A DNA stretch of 64,000 nucleotides from Gardnerella vaginalis (lineage in GTDB: Bacteria; Actinomycetota; Actinomycetes; Actinomycetales; Bifidobacteriaceae): positions 620,001 through 684,000 of the forward strand of contig NZ_JBETXJ010000002.1 in the NCBI RefSeq assembly GCF_040427915.1, given 5' to 3'. The notes beneath the pieces are model-generated. The model had not been told where the DNA came from. It did no database searches and worked only from the letters and a program-made list of their open reading frames with translations. Every line of letters starts with the position of its first letter. Positions within the stretch are counted from its first letter, which is position 1. Below are positions 10,328 to 18,252 of this stretch, one piece after another. The position numbers and the translations under genes are program-made.

Positions 10328-10600
10328 AAGTTAATTGGGTGTGGTTGTTGGTTGGTTGTCGGCGTGTTGCGTGTGTGGGTTGTGTGGAATGTTGATTTTT
10401 CAATGGTTTTCAGGTGTTGGTGTTCTTGTTTGAGTAGTTTCCTGAGAAAAGTCTGGGAAAATTCTTTAAAAACCTTGAAACAATGTGTTTTTACGGTTTT
10501 ATTAGTGTTAATCCACAAATATTATGGTGAAAATAGTTTTTATTGTGGATTAGTTTGTGTGTAACATTATTTTTTTCTGTTTGTTTTGTGTGGTTGCCTC
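10328..10600. other. A+T-rich non-coding stretch before the surface-protein promoter
   Basis: About 270 bp rich in T and TG with no convincing gene; a short plus-strand open frame here has neither ribosome-binding site nor protein-like composition. Confidence 0.5.
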
Positions 10601-10630
10601 TTGACTTTTTTAAACGGGGGGGGGTATGTT
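10601..10630 (+). promoter_or_regulatory. Putative promoter with a G9 tract in the -35/-10 spacer
   Basis: TTGACT (10601-10606) and TATGTT (10625-10630) are separated by 18 bp, the last nine of which are G (10616-10624). Loss of one G would give the optimal 17-bp spacing. Homopolymer tracts between promoter boxes are a known phase-variation device in other bacteria. The next gene, at 10751, encodes an exported surface protein. The promoter itself is predicted by eye. Confidence 0.6.
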
Positions 10631-10750
10631 AATAACAGCTGCTAGCTAGATGCTCTAGATGGTGGTTATCCACAATGTTTTGAATGTTGTTGGATGTTTA
10701 AAATTTTTCTTCGTGTACCTGCACGGAGGAGAAGAAGAAAGGAAATTAAA

Positions 10751-12229
10751 ATGATGAATAAGAAGGCTATCGCCGCTTTCGCTGCTGGCGCTACTTTGCT
10801 TGCCGGCTTCGCAATGGCAACCCCAGCATTCGCTGGTGCTAGAAAAGATGCTGCTGAGCATACTCTTGAAGTTCTTGCTGCTAATAAGGACTTGAGAACC
10901 TATATGAAGAATTTGGCTGAAGCAAATAAGCAGCTTATCAAGGATAACGCTACTCTTGCTGCAGCTACTGTTAAGGCTTCTACTTCTAAGGCTAAGGCTG
11001 ATGCTGCTAAGAAGGTTGCAGATGCTGCAGAGCAGAAGATTAAGGATGCTCAAAAAGCTTATGATGATGCTCTAAAAGAGGAGTGTGGCGCTAAAGGTGC
11101 AAGCGAACAAGCTAATAAAGATGCTTTTGCTAAGACTGAAAAGGGCAAGAATCTTCAGAAGGTTATTGATGAAGCCACTGCTGATAAGGATAAGAAGACA
11201 TATACTTATCAGGAACGTGGTGCTGCTGGAGTGACAACTAAGAAGGATACTCCTGCGAATGCTTACACTGCTTTGCAGGGATATGCTGATGCTGATGAGC
11301 TTGTTCGTGCTGGTGCTGAGGCTGCTGTTGAGTCTCAGAAGCAGCTTGTTGAGCAGGCTAAGGCTAATGTAAAGATGCAGCAGGAAATTATCAACCAGCT
11401 TAATGGTGTTACACCTGATTCAACTAAGCCTGATCAGACTAAGCCAGATCAGACTAAGCCAGATCAGACTACCCCAGATCACACCAAGCCTGTTCAGACT
11501 GCTGATCCAACTAAGTCTGCTGCTTCTGCTGAGTTGATGCGTACTCAGGTTGTGTTGGCTGAGGCTGATGCTACTAATAAGGATGCTCAGGAGAAGTTTG
11601 TTAAGTCTAAGGCTGATTATGAGGCTGCTAAGACTCAGATGGCTGCTTTTGATGCTCAGGTGAAGTCTGCTGCTGATCGTGAAGAGGCTCTTCGCGTGGC
11701 TGGTAAGACTGATACTGATGCTTACAAGGCTGCTGTTATTGATTTGAAGGCTGCTCAGTCTAGGGCTAATGCTTATAGGACTCATGAGTATGCTAATGCT
11801 GAGAAGGATTTCGGAGAGAAGAGTGGTAAGGCTTTGCTTGCTGCTGCTGCTTATAATGCTGCTCTTGTGAATTATCGTGCTGCTTATAATAAGGCTGTTG
11901 AGGTTGAGGCTTCTGCTGTTAAGGGCTTTGCTGATCCTAACACTTTGAACCCAGTTTCTACTGATTTCCCTGCTGCTCCTGCTGCTGCTAAGGCTGAGGC
12001 TAAGAAGGTTGAGGCTAAGGCTCAGGCTGCTGCTGCTCCAGCTGGTGTTGCTGGTAAGGCCGCTGCTGCTAAGGGTGAGCTTGCTGGTATGGGCGCCAAG
12101 GGTGGCAATGGTCATGGTGGTAAGGCTGGCGAGAAGCTTGGTAATGCTGGTGTTGGTGTTGCTTTGACTGCTTTGGCTGCTTCTATGCTTGCTGGTATGG
12201 GTGCTGCTGTTCGCAAGATGCGTCACTAA
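10751..12229 (+). CDS. Exported coiled-coil surface protein with TKPDQ repeats
   Basis: A 492-residue protein starting at ATG 10751, well placed behind an AGGAGGAGAAG-type ribosome-binding region; an upstream ATG at 10694 would include that RBS and is rejected. A signal peptide (about 1-28) ends in ATPAFA. The mature protein is Ala/Lys/Glu-rich, strongly helical and probably coiled coil. It is interrupted near the middle by a Pro/Thr/Asp segment with TKPDQ repeats. A second helical region, a Gly-rich stretch (GGNGHGGKAG), a hydrophobic segment and the basic tail RKMRH complete it. The tail looks like a cell-wall sorting signal but contains no LPxTG. Codon use is very uniform (GCT, AAG), suggesting high expression. 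Family not recognised. Confidence 0.85.
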   Translation: MMNKKAIAAFAAGATLLAGFAMATPAFAGARKDAAEHTLEVLAANKDLRTYMKNLAEANKQLIKDNATLAAATVKASTSKAKADAAKKVADAAEQKIKDAQKAYDDALKEECGAKGASEQANKDAFAKTEKGKNLQKVIDEATADKDKKTYTYQERGAAGVTTKKDTPANAYTALQGYADADELVRAGAEAAVESQKQLVEQAKANVKMQQEIINQLNGVTPDSTKPDQTKPDQTKPDQTTPDHTKPVQTADPTKSAASAELMRTQVVLAEADATNKDAQEKFVKSKADYEAAKTQMAAFDAQVKSAADREEALRVAGKTDTDAYKAAVIDLKAAQSRANAYRTHEYANAEKDFGEKSGKALLAAAAYNAALVNYRAAYNKAVEVEASAVKGFADPNTLNPVSTDFPAAPAAAKAEAKKVEAKAQAAAAPAGVAGKAAAAKGELAGMGAKGGNGHGGKAGEKLGNAGVGVALTALAASMLAGMGAAVRKMRH

Positions 12230-12253
12230 GTTAAAAAGGCTTGCGTTGAGCGT

Positions 12254-12288
12254 GTGATACGCGTGTTGTTTTTCTTCACGCGTATCAC
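12254..12288. other. Perfect 12-bp hairpin after the surface-protein gene
   Basis: GTGATACGCGTG (12254-12265) and its exact complement (12277-12288) flank an 11-nt loop. No T run follows, so it may be an mRNA 3'-stabilising structure rather than a terminator. Confidence 0.6.
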
Positions 12289-12438
12289 GAGCTTTCAAAT
12301 AGTGGCTTGGGTTTCGTGTGGTTTGCCGAAAATTTCCTTTTCTTACCATGTGGAGTTCGGGTTGCTGTTTGATTGTGCTTGATGCTTGTTGCTGGTTGGT
12401 TGTTTCCCGCTAGGGACGGGATTCTTCCTTCTGGTTTT

Positions 12439-12475
12439 AAGGGTTTGTTAGATTACTTCTAACAAACCCTTTTTA
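12439..12475 (+). terminator. Rho-independent terminator of the surface-protein gene
   Basis: GGGTTTGTTAGA and TCTAACAAACCC pair perfectly around a short loop and are followed by TTTTT. Confidence 0.85.
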
Positions 12476-12514
12476 TGTTTTGTGTGTTTTATGTATTATT
12501 TTTACTTCTTTTAT

Positions 12515-12612
12515 CCCGCATTTGTTCCCAAAATCGCCAAATACGTAAACAAACGTGGGAAAGTGTTCCTGCTTTTGTTTACCAAATGGGTCAAAAAGGG
12601 AACAATCTCGGG
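12515..12612. repeat. 98-bp nested palindromic element, copy 2
   Basis: Same length and order as the copy at 10230-10327, in direct orientation, differing at only a few positions. The left arm is CCCGCATTTGTTCCC; the right arm has drifted to GGGAACAATCTCGGG, so the outer stem is now imperfect while the inner GTAAACAAA/TTTGTTTAC pairing is kept. Confidence 0.85.
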
Positions 12613-12640
12613 AAAGTGTTCCTGCTTTTGTTTCTTTTAT

Positions 12641-12686
12641 CCTGCGTTTGTTCCCAAGATCGTCAAATACGTAAACAAACGCGGGG
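12641..12686. repeat. Half copy of the nested palindromic element
   Basis: Matches the left half of the 98-bp element (CCTGCGTTTGTTCCC through GTAAACAAACGCGGGG) and ends there. It is joined to copy 2 by a TTTCTTTTATCC segment that also precedes copy 1. Confidence 0.75.
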
Positions 12687-12726
12687 AAATCGCTCGCGCG
12701 TTACAGCGCGCTCACGTCTTCGCTGC

Positions 12727-12751
12727 ACGTAAAGTCCACTGGACTTTACGT
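12727..12751. repeat. Perfect palindrome in non-coding DNA
   Basis: ACGTAAAGTCCA and TGGACTTTACGT are exact complements around one C. The surrounding 12690-12890 is more G+C-rich than the flanks and has other short GC palindromes, but no gene or recognisable RNA. Confidence 0.6.
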
Positions 12752-12900
12752 TTGAGCGGCTCAGCGAATCTAGGTGACTTCTCGCGCTACGCTTTAAGCT
12801 CGAAGACCCTTTTCTTTATGCGTGCATGCCACTGCTGCGTTGTCTACGCCGAAACAAGTGGTGTGATGTTGCCGATGCTGACTATGTTTCTATAGCGCGT

Positions 12901-13010
12901 TTTTGCAAAAATGTAGGTATAGATGAGTATTTTTTGCACGCTATGCCTTCATTTTGCCAAAATGTCGGTATAGAACATGGCTTTCTGTAAACTATGACGA
13001 CATTTTGCTA
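12901..13010. repeat. Cluster of three 22-bp repeats (two direct, one inverted)
   Basis: Copies at 12901-12922 and 12952-12973 share TTTTGC[A/C]AAAATGT[A/C]GGTATAG, 51 bp apart. A related inverted copy lies at 12992-13010. Located just upstream of apbE; function unknown. Confidence 0.6.
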
Positions 13011-13086
13011 TTTTGTGGATTTTGGGGGATATTGTTGCGGTTTTTGATGATTGATAGAGTGTTTGGTATTGAGAGTGAGGAAAGCG

Positions 13087-14124
13087 ATGTTTAGGAATGT
13101 AATGGCGATTGAGCGCGCGCTTGGAACGGGGATTATTATCTCTAGCAGCGTGCCGATTGCGCAGCGAGTTGAGCAGCGGATTCGTGCTTTTGTTGACGAG
13201 TATGAATCGGTACTTTCGCGCTTTCGTGCGGATTCGCTTGTTTCGCACATGGCTCGTGCGGAGCATGGCGGCGAGTTTGAGTTTCCAACGTGGGTGCAGC
13301 CGCTTTTTGCGCTTTATAGCGAGTTTTACGCTGCAACGCACGGCGCTTTCGACGCGTGCATTGGCGCGGATTTGCTTGCGCTTGGCTACAACAATTCTGT
13401 TCGCTTTATTCCGCAATCGAAAGCTGGCGCAGGTAAGAATGAGAATAGTAGCAGTGACAGCTGGGCTGATTACCGCCGCGCTTTGCCAGTTACGTGGGCA
13501 GATATTTCGCAAGGTGGCGGCAGCACAATGCTTTGCACAAATCAGCCAGTGCAGCTTGATTTTGGTGCAGCTGGAAAAGGCTATTTTGTAGATCTTGTAA
13601 CGCAGATTATTAAAGAGGAGCTTAGCGAGCAGCTTCCTGCGGATTTTGATTTTTTGGTAAACGCTGGTGGCGATATGCGCGTTTACTTTAGCAATGAAGA
13701 TTACAAAATAAAAGTGGCTCTGGAAAATCCTTTTGATGCAACTCAAGCAGTTGGAGTGGCATCAATCGCAAGCGGGGCGCTGTGTGCATCGTCTAATGCA
13801 AGAAGGCGATGGAAAGTAAAAGATGCAAGTTACTTAGGCAAAGACGCAAATGGCTTTGAGTCTAATTTAATTGCGACCCACTTGATTAATGCGCTTGACG
13901 GCATTCCTGCTTGCGATTTATGTGCAAGTTGGGCGTATATTCCTGCTAAAACTTGCGATTTTCCAACAGCTTATGCCGACGCGATTGCAAGTGCGTTGTT
14001 TGTATCGCAAGAAAACTATTTGCAAAAAATCGTGCAAAATGTTGGCGCTGAGTTTGCTGTAATGCTGCCAAATCATGCGCTTCGCAAAACGTGTGCCTTC
14101 CCAGCGCGCTTTTTTGCTGCTTAA
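13087..14124 (+). CDS. apbE: FAD:protein FMN transferase
   Basis: ApbE-type flavin transferases attach FMN through a phosphoester to Ser/Thr of exported proteins, using FAD. The 345-residue product has the family's GTGIIIS start, the ThiF-like segment HGAFDACIGADLLALGY, the motif LDFGAAGKGYFVDLV and the nucleotide-binding NAGGDMRV. ATG 13087 follows GTGAGGAAAGCG; an upstream ATG at 13051 lacks an RBS. No signal peptide is evident, although many relatives are exported. The obvious substrate is the FMN-binding lipoprotein at 21894, the last gene of the iron cluster just downstream. Confidence 0.9.
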   Translation: MFRNVMAIERALGTGIIISSSVPIAQRVEQRIRAFVDEYESVLSRFRADSLVSHMARAEHGGEFEFPTWVQPLFALYSEFYAATHGAFDACIGADLLALGYNNSVRFIPQSKAGAGKNENSSSDSWADYRRALPVTWADISQGGGSTMLCTNQPVQLDFGAAGKGYFVDLVTQIIKEELSEQLPADFDFLVNAGGDMRVYFSNEDYKIKVALENPFDATQAVGVASIASGALCASSNARRRWKVKDASYLGKDANGFESNLIATHLINALDGIPACDLCASWAYIPAKTCDFPTAYADAIASALFVSQENYLQKIVQNVGAEFAVMLPNHALRKTCAFPARFFAA

Positions 14125-14139
14125 CCCAGATCACCCAAA

Positions 14140-14164
14140 GATAATTATCATTATCAATATCATT
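14140..14164 (+). promoter_or_regulatory. Possible iron-regulator (Fur-like) box
   Basis: GATAATTATCATTATCAAT is close to the canonical Fur-box hexamers (GATAAT repeats) and lies upstream of the FTR1/P19 iron genes. The assignment rests on consensus resemblance and context only; A+T-rich DNA gives chance matches. Confidence 0.4.
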
Positions 14165-14385
14165 TTGTAATATTTGCGTGTTTTTTGCGCTGAACTATAT
14201 CAATCTACCTGATATATCGATATTATGTTCATGGGGTTACTTGCGAAGCGACTTTAAACAGAATAAAACGGGAATACAAACCGTGCAAAAGCCGCCAAAA
14301 AATTTGAACGATTAAAACTAAATGAAAATAGAAAAATTGTGTGCGCTCAATGGGGGGATAGAGCCAAAGGAGATATGGAGACATT

Positions 14386-16122
14386 ATGCGCGAGTGTGCA
14401 AAAGCGCGCCAGAAAGTTGCGAGCGCATCGGCATTTTTGTTGTCAATATGCATTTTAATAAGTTGCGCAATGGGAGTAGTCGGATTAGTAGGATTAGTAG
14501 GCGAGCCAACCATAGCCTACGCAACTGACGCCGACAAAACCTACAACAGTTGGTCAGAAGTTTCTTCAGCAGTTACAAGCCAAATAGAACAAGGTAAAAA
14601 CGAATACAATAGTGCAAATATGGCAGGAGCTGCAACCAGATTCCAAGCTGCATACAACTCAGTATACGTAGCATCCAATTTCATAACCGTTGTTCGAGAC
14701 ACAATTGGGCAGGATAAAGTGCAGTCGCAAAGTGACCAGTTCCAGCAACTGCAAACTTTGGTATATCAACAAAATCAAAGCGCACAGATTAGTGAAGTGG
14801 CATCTACGCTAGAAAGAGATATTGCGCAAACCGCTTCTCAACTCGATGCAAACACGCAGCTAGATAAGCCGAATGTTTATGCATCTAAATTGCGCGCTCA
14901 AATCGCAAAAGAGCGTAAAAAGCTCGACGCAGCAAAAAAGAAAAATCTTGGGCGAAACGGCAGAACTTGGAGCCAAGTAGCGCGAGAAATGAACGTTATA
15001 CTAGATAAATCTGCATCAACGTACAAAGCAGCAAAAGGAAATAAGCAAGAAGTTGCCAAAGCTGTTGATTTAGTAAACGAAGCCTATTACCAATATTACG
15101 AAAAGCTCGGTTTTGAGAAGAATGTGATGAACGCAATAAGCGGAAGCCGAGTAAGCACTGTTGAATACCAGTTCAAAGAGTGCAGACAGGCTATGAACAA
15201 TGGCAAAACATTTGAGCAAACAAAAAAGTTCGTGACCGATCTTAAGTCAATGCTTGTTGAAGATGCGGCAAAACTAGACGGAGGAGCGACGTCTAACTCC
15301 AATCCGTTCATGCAATTTATAACAAGCTCCTTTGGACAGGCTTTTATAATTTTGCTACGTGAAGGATTAGAAGCGCTGCTGGTTGTCGCCGCAATAATCG
15401 CGTATCTTATTAAATCTGGGCACAAGCACATGGTTAAGTACATTTACATGGGGCTTGTCGCTGGAATCATAGCTTCGCTTATTGTTGCTGCGCTATTTGG
15501 ATTGTTGTTTAACGGCTCTGGCCCGCAGCAAGAAATCACTGAAGGCGTTGTGGCGCTGTTTGCAATGCTCATGCTGCTGTACACAAGCAATTGGATGATT
15601 TCAAGGTCTTCTGTGCAAGCTTGGAACGAGTATATTCGCAACCAAACGACGGCAGCAGTTTCTAAAGGAAGCCTGATTTCTCTAGCACTGTTAAGCTTCC
15701 TAGCAGTGTTCCGCGAAGGTGCAGAAACTGTAATCTTCTACCAAGCGATTTTTGCCGTATCAAGTGGAGCAGACTCCATGATCTGGGGCGGATTTGTGGC
15801 TGCAGCCGCTGTTTTGGTTGTAATCTTCCTGCTAATTCGCTTTGCATCCGTTCGCATACCAATTCGCCCATTCTTTACAGGAACCAGCGCTCTAATGTGC
15901 ATCCTAGTGGTGATTTTTGCTGGCGGCGGCGTACACGCGCTCATAGAGGGTGACGCAATCGCTGGAGTTTATATTCAAGGCTTGCCAACTAACGATTGGC
16001 TTGGATTCTATCCGTACGTTGAAACGATTTCAGCACAAGTTGTAGCTGCAATCGTGGTTATTGCACTGCTATGCGTGTCTATTTTGCGCACACATAAGTC
16101 GCCAGCAACCGTTCGCGGATAA
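14386..16122 (+). CDS. FTR1-family iron permease with N-terminal extracytoplasmic domain
   Basis: A 578-residue protein. A signal-like hydrophobic segment (about 12-35) leads to an extracytoplasmic helical domain of about 265 residues. The C-terminal half is a seven-helix FTR1/EfeU permease carrying both diagnostic REXXE motifs: REGLE (325-329) and REGAE (443-447), the iron ligands in this family. RBS GGAGA lies before ATG 14386. Followed by P19 lipoprotein, DUF2318 protein, two permeases, ATPase and FMN-binding protein, the arrangement known from the Campylobacter p19 region. The bifidobacterial counterpart has been called bfeU; I leave the symbol blank because orthology was not tested. Confidence 0.92.
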   Translation: MRECAKARQKVASASAFLLSICILISCAMGVVGLVGLVGEPTIAYATDADKTYNSWSEVSSAVTSQIEQGKNEYNSANMAGAATRFQAAYNSVYVASNFITVVRDTIGQDKVQSQSDQFQQLQTLVYQQNQSAQISEVASTLERDIAQTASQLDANTQLDKPNVYASKLRAQIAKERKKLDAAKKKNLGRNGRTWSQVAREMNVILDKSASTYKAAKGNKQEVAKAVDLVNEAYYQYYEKLGFEKNVMNAISGSRVSTVEYQFKECRQAMNNGKTFEQTKKFVTDLKSMLVEDAAKLDGGATSNSNPFMQFITSSFGQAFIILLREGLEALLVVAAIIAYLIKSGHKHMVKYIYMGLVAGIIASLIVAALFGLLFNGSGPQQEITEGVVALFAMLMLLYTSNWMISRSSVQAWNEYIRNQTTAAVSKGSLISLALLSFLAVFREGAETVIFYQAIFAVSSGADSMIWGGFVAAAAVLVVIFLLIRFASVRIPIRPFFTGTSALMCILVVIFAGGGVHALIEGDAIAGVYIQGLPTNDWLGFYPYVETISAQVVAAIVVIALLCVSILRTHKSPATVRG

Positions 16123-16194
16123 GTCAAAACTAAAAGTCAAAACTAAAAATCAAGCAATAATAAACAAATAATTAACTAACAGAAAAGGTTAGAT

Positions 16195-16827
16195 ATGAAG
16201 AACAAAAAGATGATTGCAATCGCAGCCTTGGCGCTCGCAGGAATGCTAACTCTTACGGGTTGCGGTGCAAATGGAAACGCAGCAAAGTCTACGTCAAAGC
16301 CACAAGCATCCGAGCAGAAGGCTGACGACAAGGGCGGAGACAAGGGCTTTGAAGAGGTTCCAGTTGGACCTAACCAAGACCAGAACATTGGACCACTTAC
16401 GATTGGTGCAGTGTACTTCCAGCCAGTCGATATGGTTCCAGCAGGCATGGGCTTAAAGGCAAGCGAGGCAAGCTTCCACCTTGAGGCTGATATTCACGCA
16501 AACAAGGAAGGCACAAAGCTTGGCTACGGTAAGGGCGAGTTCATTCCAGATTTGACTGTAAATTATCAAATTATTGATAAGGCGAGCGGCGACGCTGTTG
16601 TAAAGGGTACGTTTATGCAAATGAACGCTTCCGATGGCCCACACTACGGCGCAAATGTTAAGCTCGATAAGGCTGGAAACTACAAGTTGGTGCTTTCTGT
16701 TGAATCGCCAGAAAAGAAGGGCTGGATGCTTCACGTAGATCCTGCTACGGGCGTGACTGGCAGATTCTGGACTGAGCCAATTACTGCTACATTCGACGAT
16801 TGGAAGTACACTCCACGTCAGTGGTAG
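16195..16827 (+). CDS. P19/Tp34-type iron-transport lipoprotein
   Basis: A 210-residue lipoprotein (LTGC lipobox, Cys23). The mature part is the P19/Tp34 beta-sandwich: GPLTIGAVYFQPVDMVPAG, then ASFHLEADIH and FMQMNASDGPHYGANV. The His and Met residues in these segments match the metal-ligand region of the family. P19 proteins bind copper and iron outside the membrane and work with the FTR1 permease encoded immediately upstream. RBS AAAAGG before ATG 16195. The related bifidobacterial gene has been called bfeO. Confidence 0.9.
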   Translation: MKNKKMIAIAALALAGMLTLTGCGANGNAAKSTSKPQASEQKADDKGGDKGFEEVPVGPNQDQNIGPLTIGAVYFQPVDMVPAGMGLKASEASFHLEADIHANKEGTKLGYGKGEFIPDLTVNYQIIDKASGDAVVKGTFMQMNASDGPHYGANVKLDKAGNYKLVLSVESPEKKGWMLHVDPATGVTGRFWTEPITATFDDWKYTPRQW

Positions 16828-16883
16828 TTTTGCCAGTGGTAGTTTGTGAATAAAAACAACAAATAAATAATGCATAATGCATG

Positions 16884-16943
16884 AATAAAAAACAAAAATA
16901 AGTAAATAAAAAACAAAAATAAGTAAATAAAAAACAAAAATAA
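16884..16943 (+). repeat. 21-bp tandem repeat, 2.9 units
   Basis: Unit AATAAAAAACAAAAATAAGT plus A starts at 16884, 16905 and 16926. It lies between the P19 stop and the RBS of the DUF2318 gene. Confidence 0.8.
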
Positions 16944-16968
16944 TATGTAAACAGTAAAGGAGGGAGAC

Positions 16969-18240
16969 ATGCTCAGGCTGTTCGTTACAGTACTTCCAGG
17001 GCTGCTCCCTCTTGCGCTGCTTACAATGGGATTAAGCGCAACTCTAAGCGTTGGCGAGGGGAGAGATAAGCCAATCAGCTCCCGCTGGCGACTTTTCGGC
17101 TTGATTTTTGGAACAGTTGCGGCGCTTGTTTTTGCATTTTTGCGTGCAAGCGTGGTGATTAATCAGCGCAATTTTGTGAATCTTCCAGCGCTTTGCATTG
17201 CCGTTCCGCTAGATATTGCCGCAATCGTCTGTGTTGCTGCATCTGGCAAAACGGTTGCAAAATGGCGCAAAAATCCGCTGCCCTTGCACATAAGCAATGC
17301 AATTAGTGCGCTATGCCTAGCGTTTACAGTGTTTTACGCGCTTCCAGACGTGATTTTGCAGCTTACGATTTTCGTTGACTCCAGCACGCCTCCGTTTACT
17401 TCCGATATGCTTCTTCGCGCACTGGGATTTATTCTTGGCGCGGCTGCTGCGATTTGCATAAGTCTTATGGTTAGGTCTTTGCGCACAACCTCCAGTAAAA
17501 TCGCCTTTAAAATCGCAATTATTCTAAGCATAATAATCTTGCTAATTCAGCATTTAACGTCTTTGCTGCAAATTATGCAAGGAAGTATTTTGCTGTATAT
17601 AGACGATTTTTCGTTTAGAATTCTTGTTTGGCTTATAAACAACGCTCCGCTTATGATTATTGCGCAAATTTGCGTGTTCTTGATTCCTGCATTTGCGTCT
17701 ATTGTGATTGGTTTTAAGACGCCTGTAGTTGGAGAAAATCCTGCACAAATCCGCGCAAAGCGAGCGTTTAAGCGCAAATCTAGAAGGTCCGCGCTTGCAG
17801 CTCTTTTGGCTGCAATTGTAGTAATACTTACTCTTACTGCTGGCGTGTCTCTTATGAATATTAAGCCAACACTTACGCCTCCAGAACCGTATGAGTTGCA
17901 CGATGGCGTAGCAACAATCAACTTTGTTCAAATTAGCGATGGCCACTTGCATCGATTCCAATATAAAGCTAAAGATGGCACTGTTATGCGCTTTATAATC
18001 ATCAAGAAAAATGGTGGAGCGTATGGCGTGGGCTTGGATGCTTGCGAAAATTGCGGCGATGCTGGCTACTACGAAAAAGATGGCAAGATAATATGCCGAA
18101 AATGCGATGTTGCAATAAACTTGGCGACTATTGGATTTAAGGGCGGATGCAACCCGATTCCATTCCCGTACAAGGCTGGTGGTGGCAAAATTACCATTCA
18201 CACAGCCGATTTAGACGTGCTTAGCTCGCACTTTAAGTAG
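16969..18240 (+). CDS. DUF2318 membrane protein with two CxxC pairs
   Basis: A 423-residue protein: about seven to eight hydrophobic helices up to residue 300, then an extracytoplasmic DUF2318 domain. That domain contains CENC and CRKC, spaced as a metal or Fe-S site, and ends near GGCNPIPFPYKAGGG. DUF2318 proteins are regular members of P19/FTR1 iron operons and are thought to handle electrons or metal outside the membrane. RBS AAAGGAGGGAG precedes ATG 16969. Redox role inferred from context. Confidence 0.87.
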   Translation: MLRLFVTVLPGLLPLALLTMGLSATLSVGEGRDKPISSRWRLFGLIFGTVAALVFAFLRASVVINQRNFVNLPALCIAVPLDIAAIVCVAASGKTVAKWRKNPLPLHISNAISALCLAFTVFYALPDVILQLTIFVDSSTPPFTSDMLLRALGFILGAAAAICISLMVRSLRTTSSKIAFKIAIILSIIILLIQHLTSLLQIMQGSILLYIDDFSFRILVWLINNAPLMIIAQICVFLIPAFASIVIGFKTPVVGENPAQIRAKRAFKRKSRRSALAALLAAIVVILTLTAGVSLMNIKPTLTPPEPYELHDGVATINFVQISDGHLHRFQYKAKDGTVMRFIIIKKNGGAYGVGLDACENCGDAGYYEKDGKIICRKCDVAINLATIGFKGGCNPIPFPYKAGGGKITIHTADLDVLSSHFK

Positions 18241-18252
18241 GAGTGCTTGCAA

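Noticed and set aside
10666..10674. Perfect DnaA box TTATCCACA
   Set aside because: A single box in a surface-gene leader, with no cluster, no dnaA/dnaN and no A+T unwinding element, so not an origin.
11405..11510. Possible CRISPR-like repeat array
   Set aside because: The short repeats code for TKPDQ within the surface-protein frame; no unique spacers and no cas genes.
12482..12895. Plus-strand open frames over the palindromic repeats with a recurring CSQNRQIRKQT-like peptide
   Set aside because: The same peptide appears only because the DNA repeat recurs; frames differ, no RBS, composition not protein-like.
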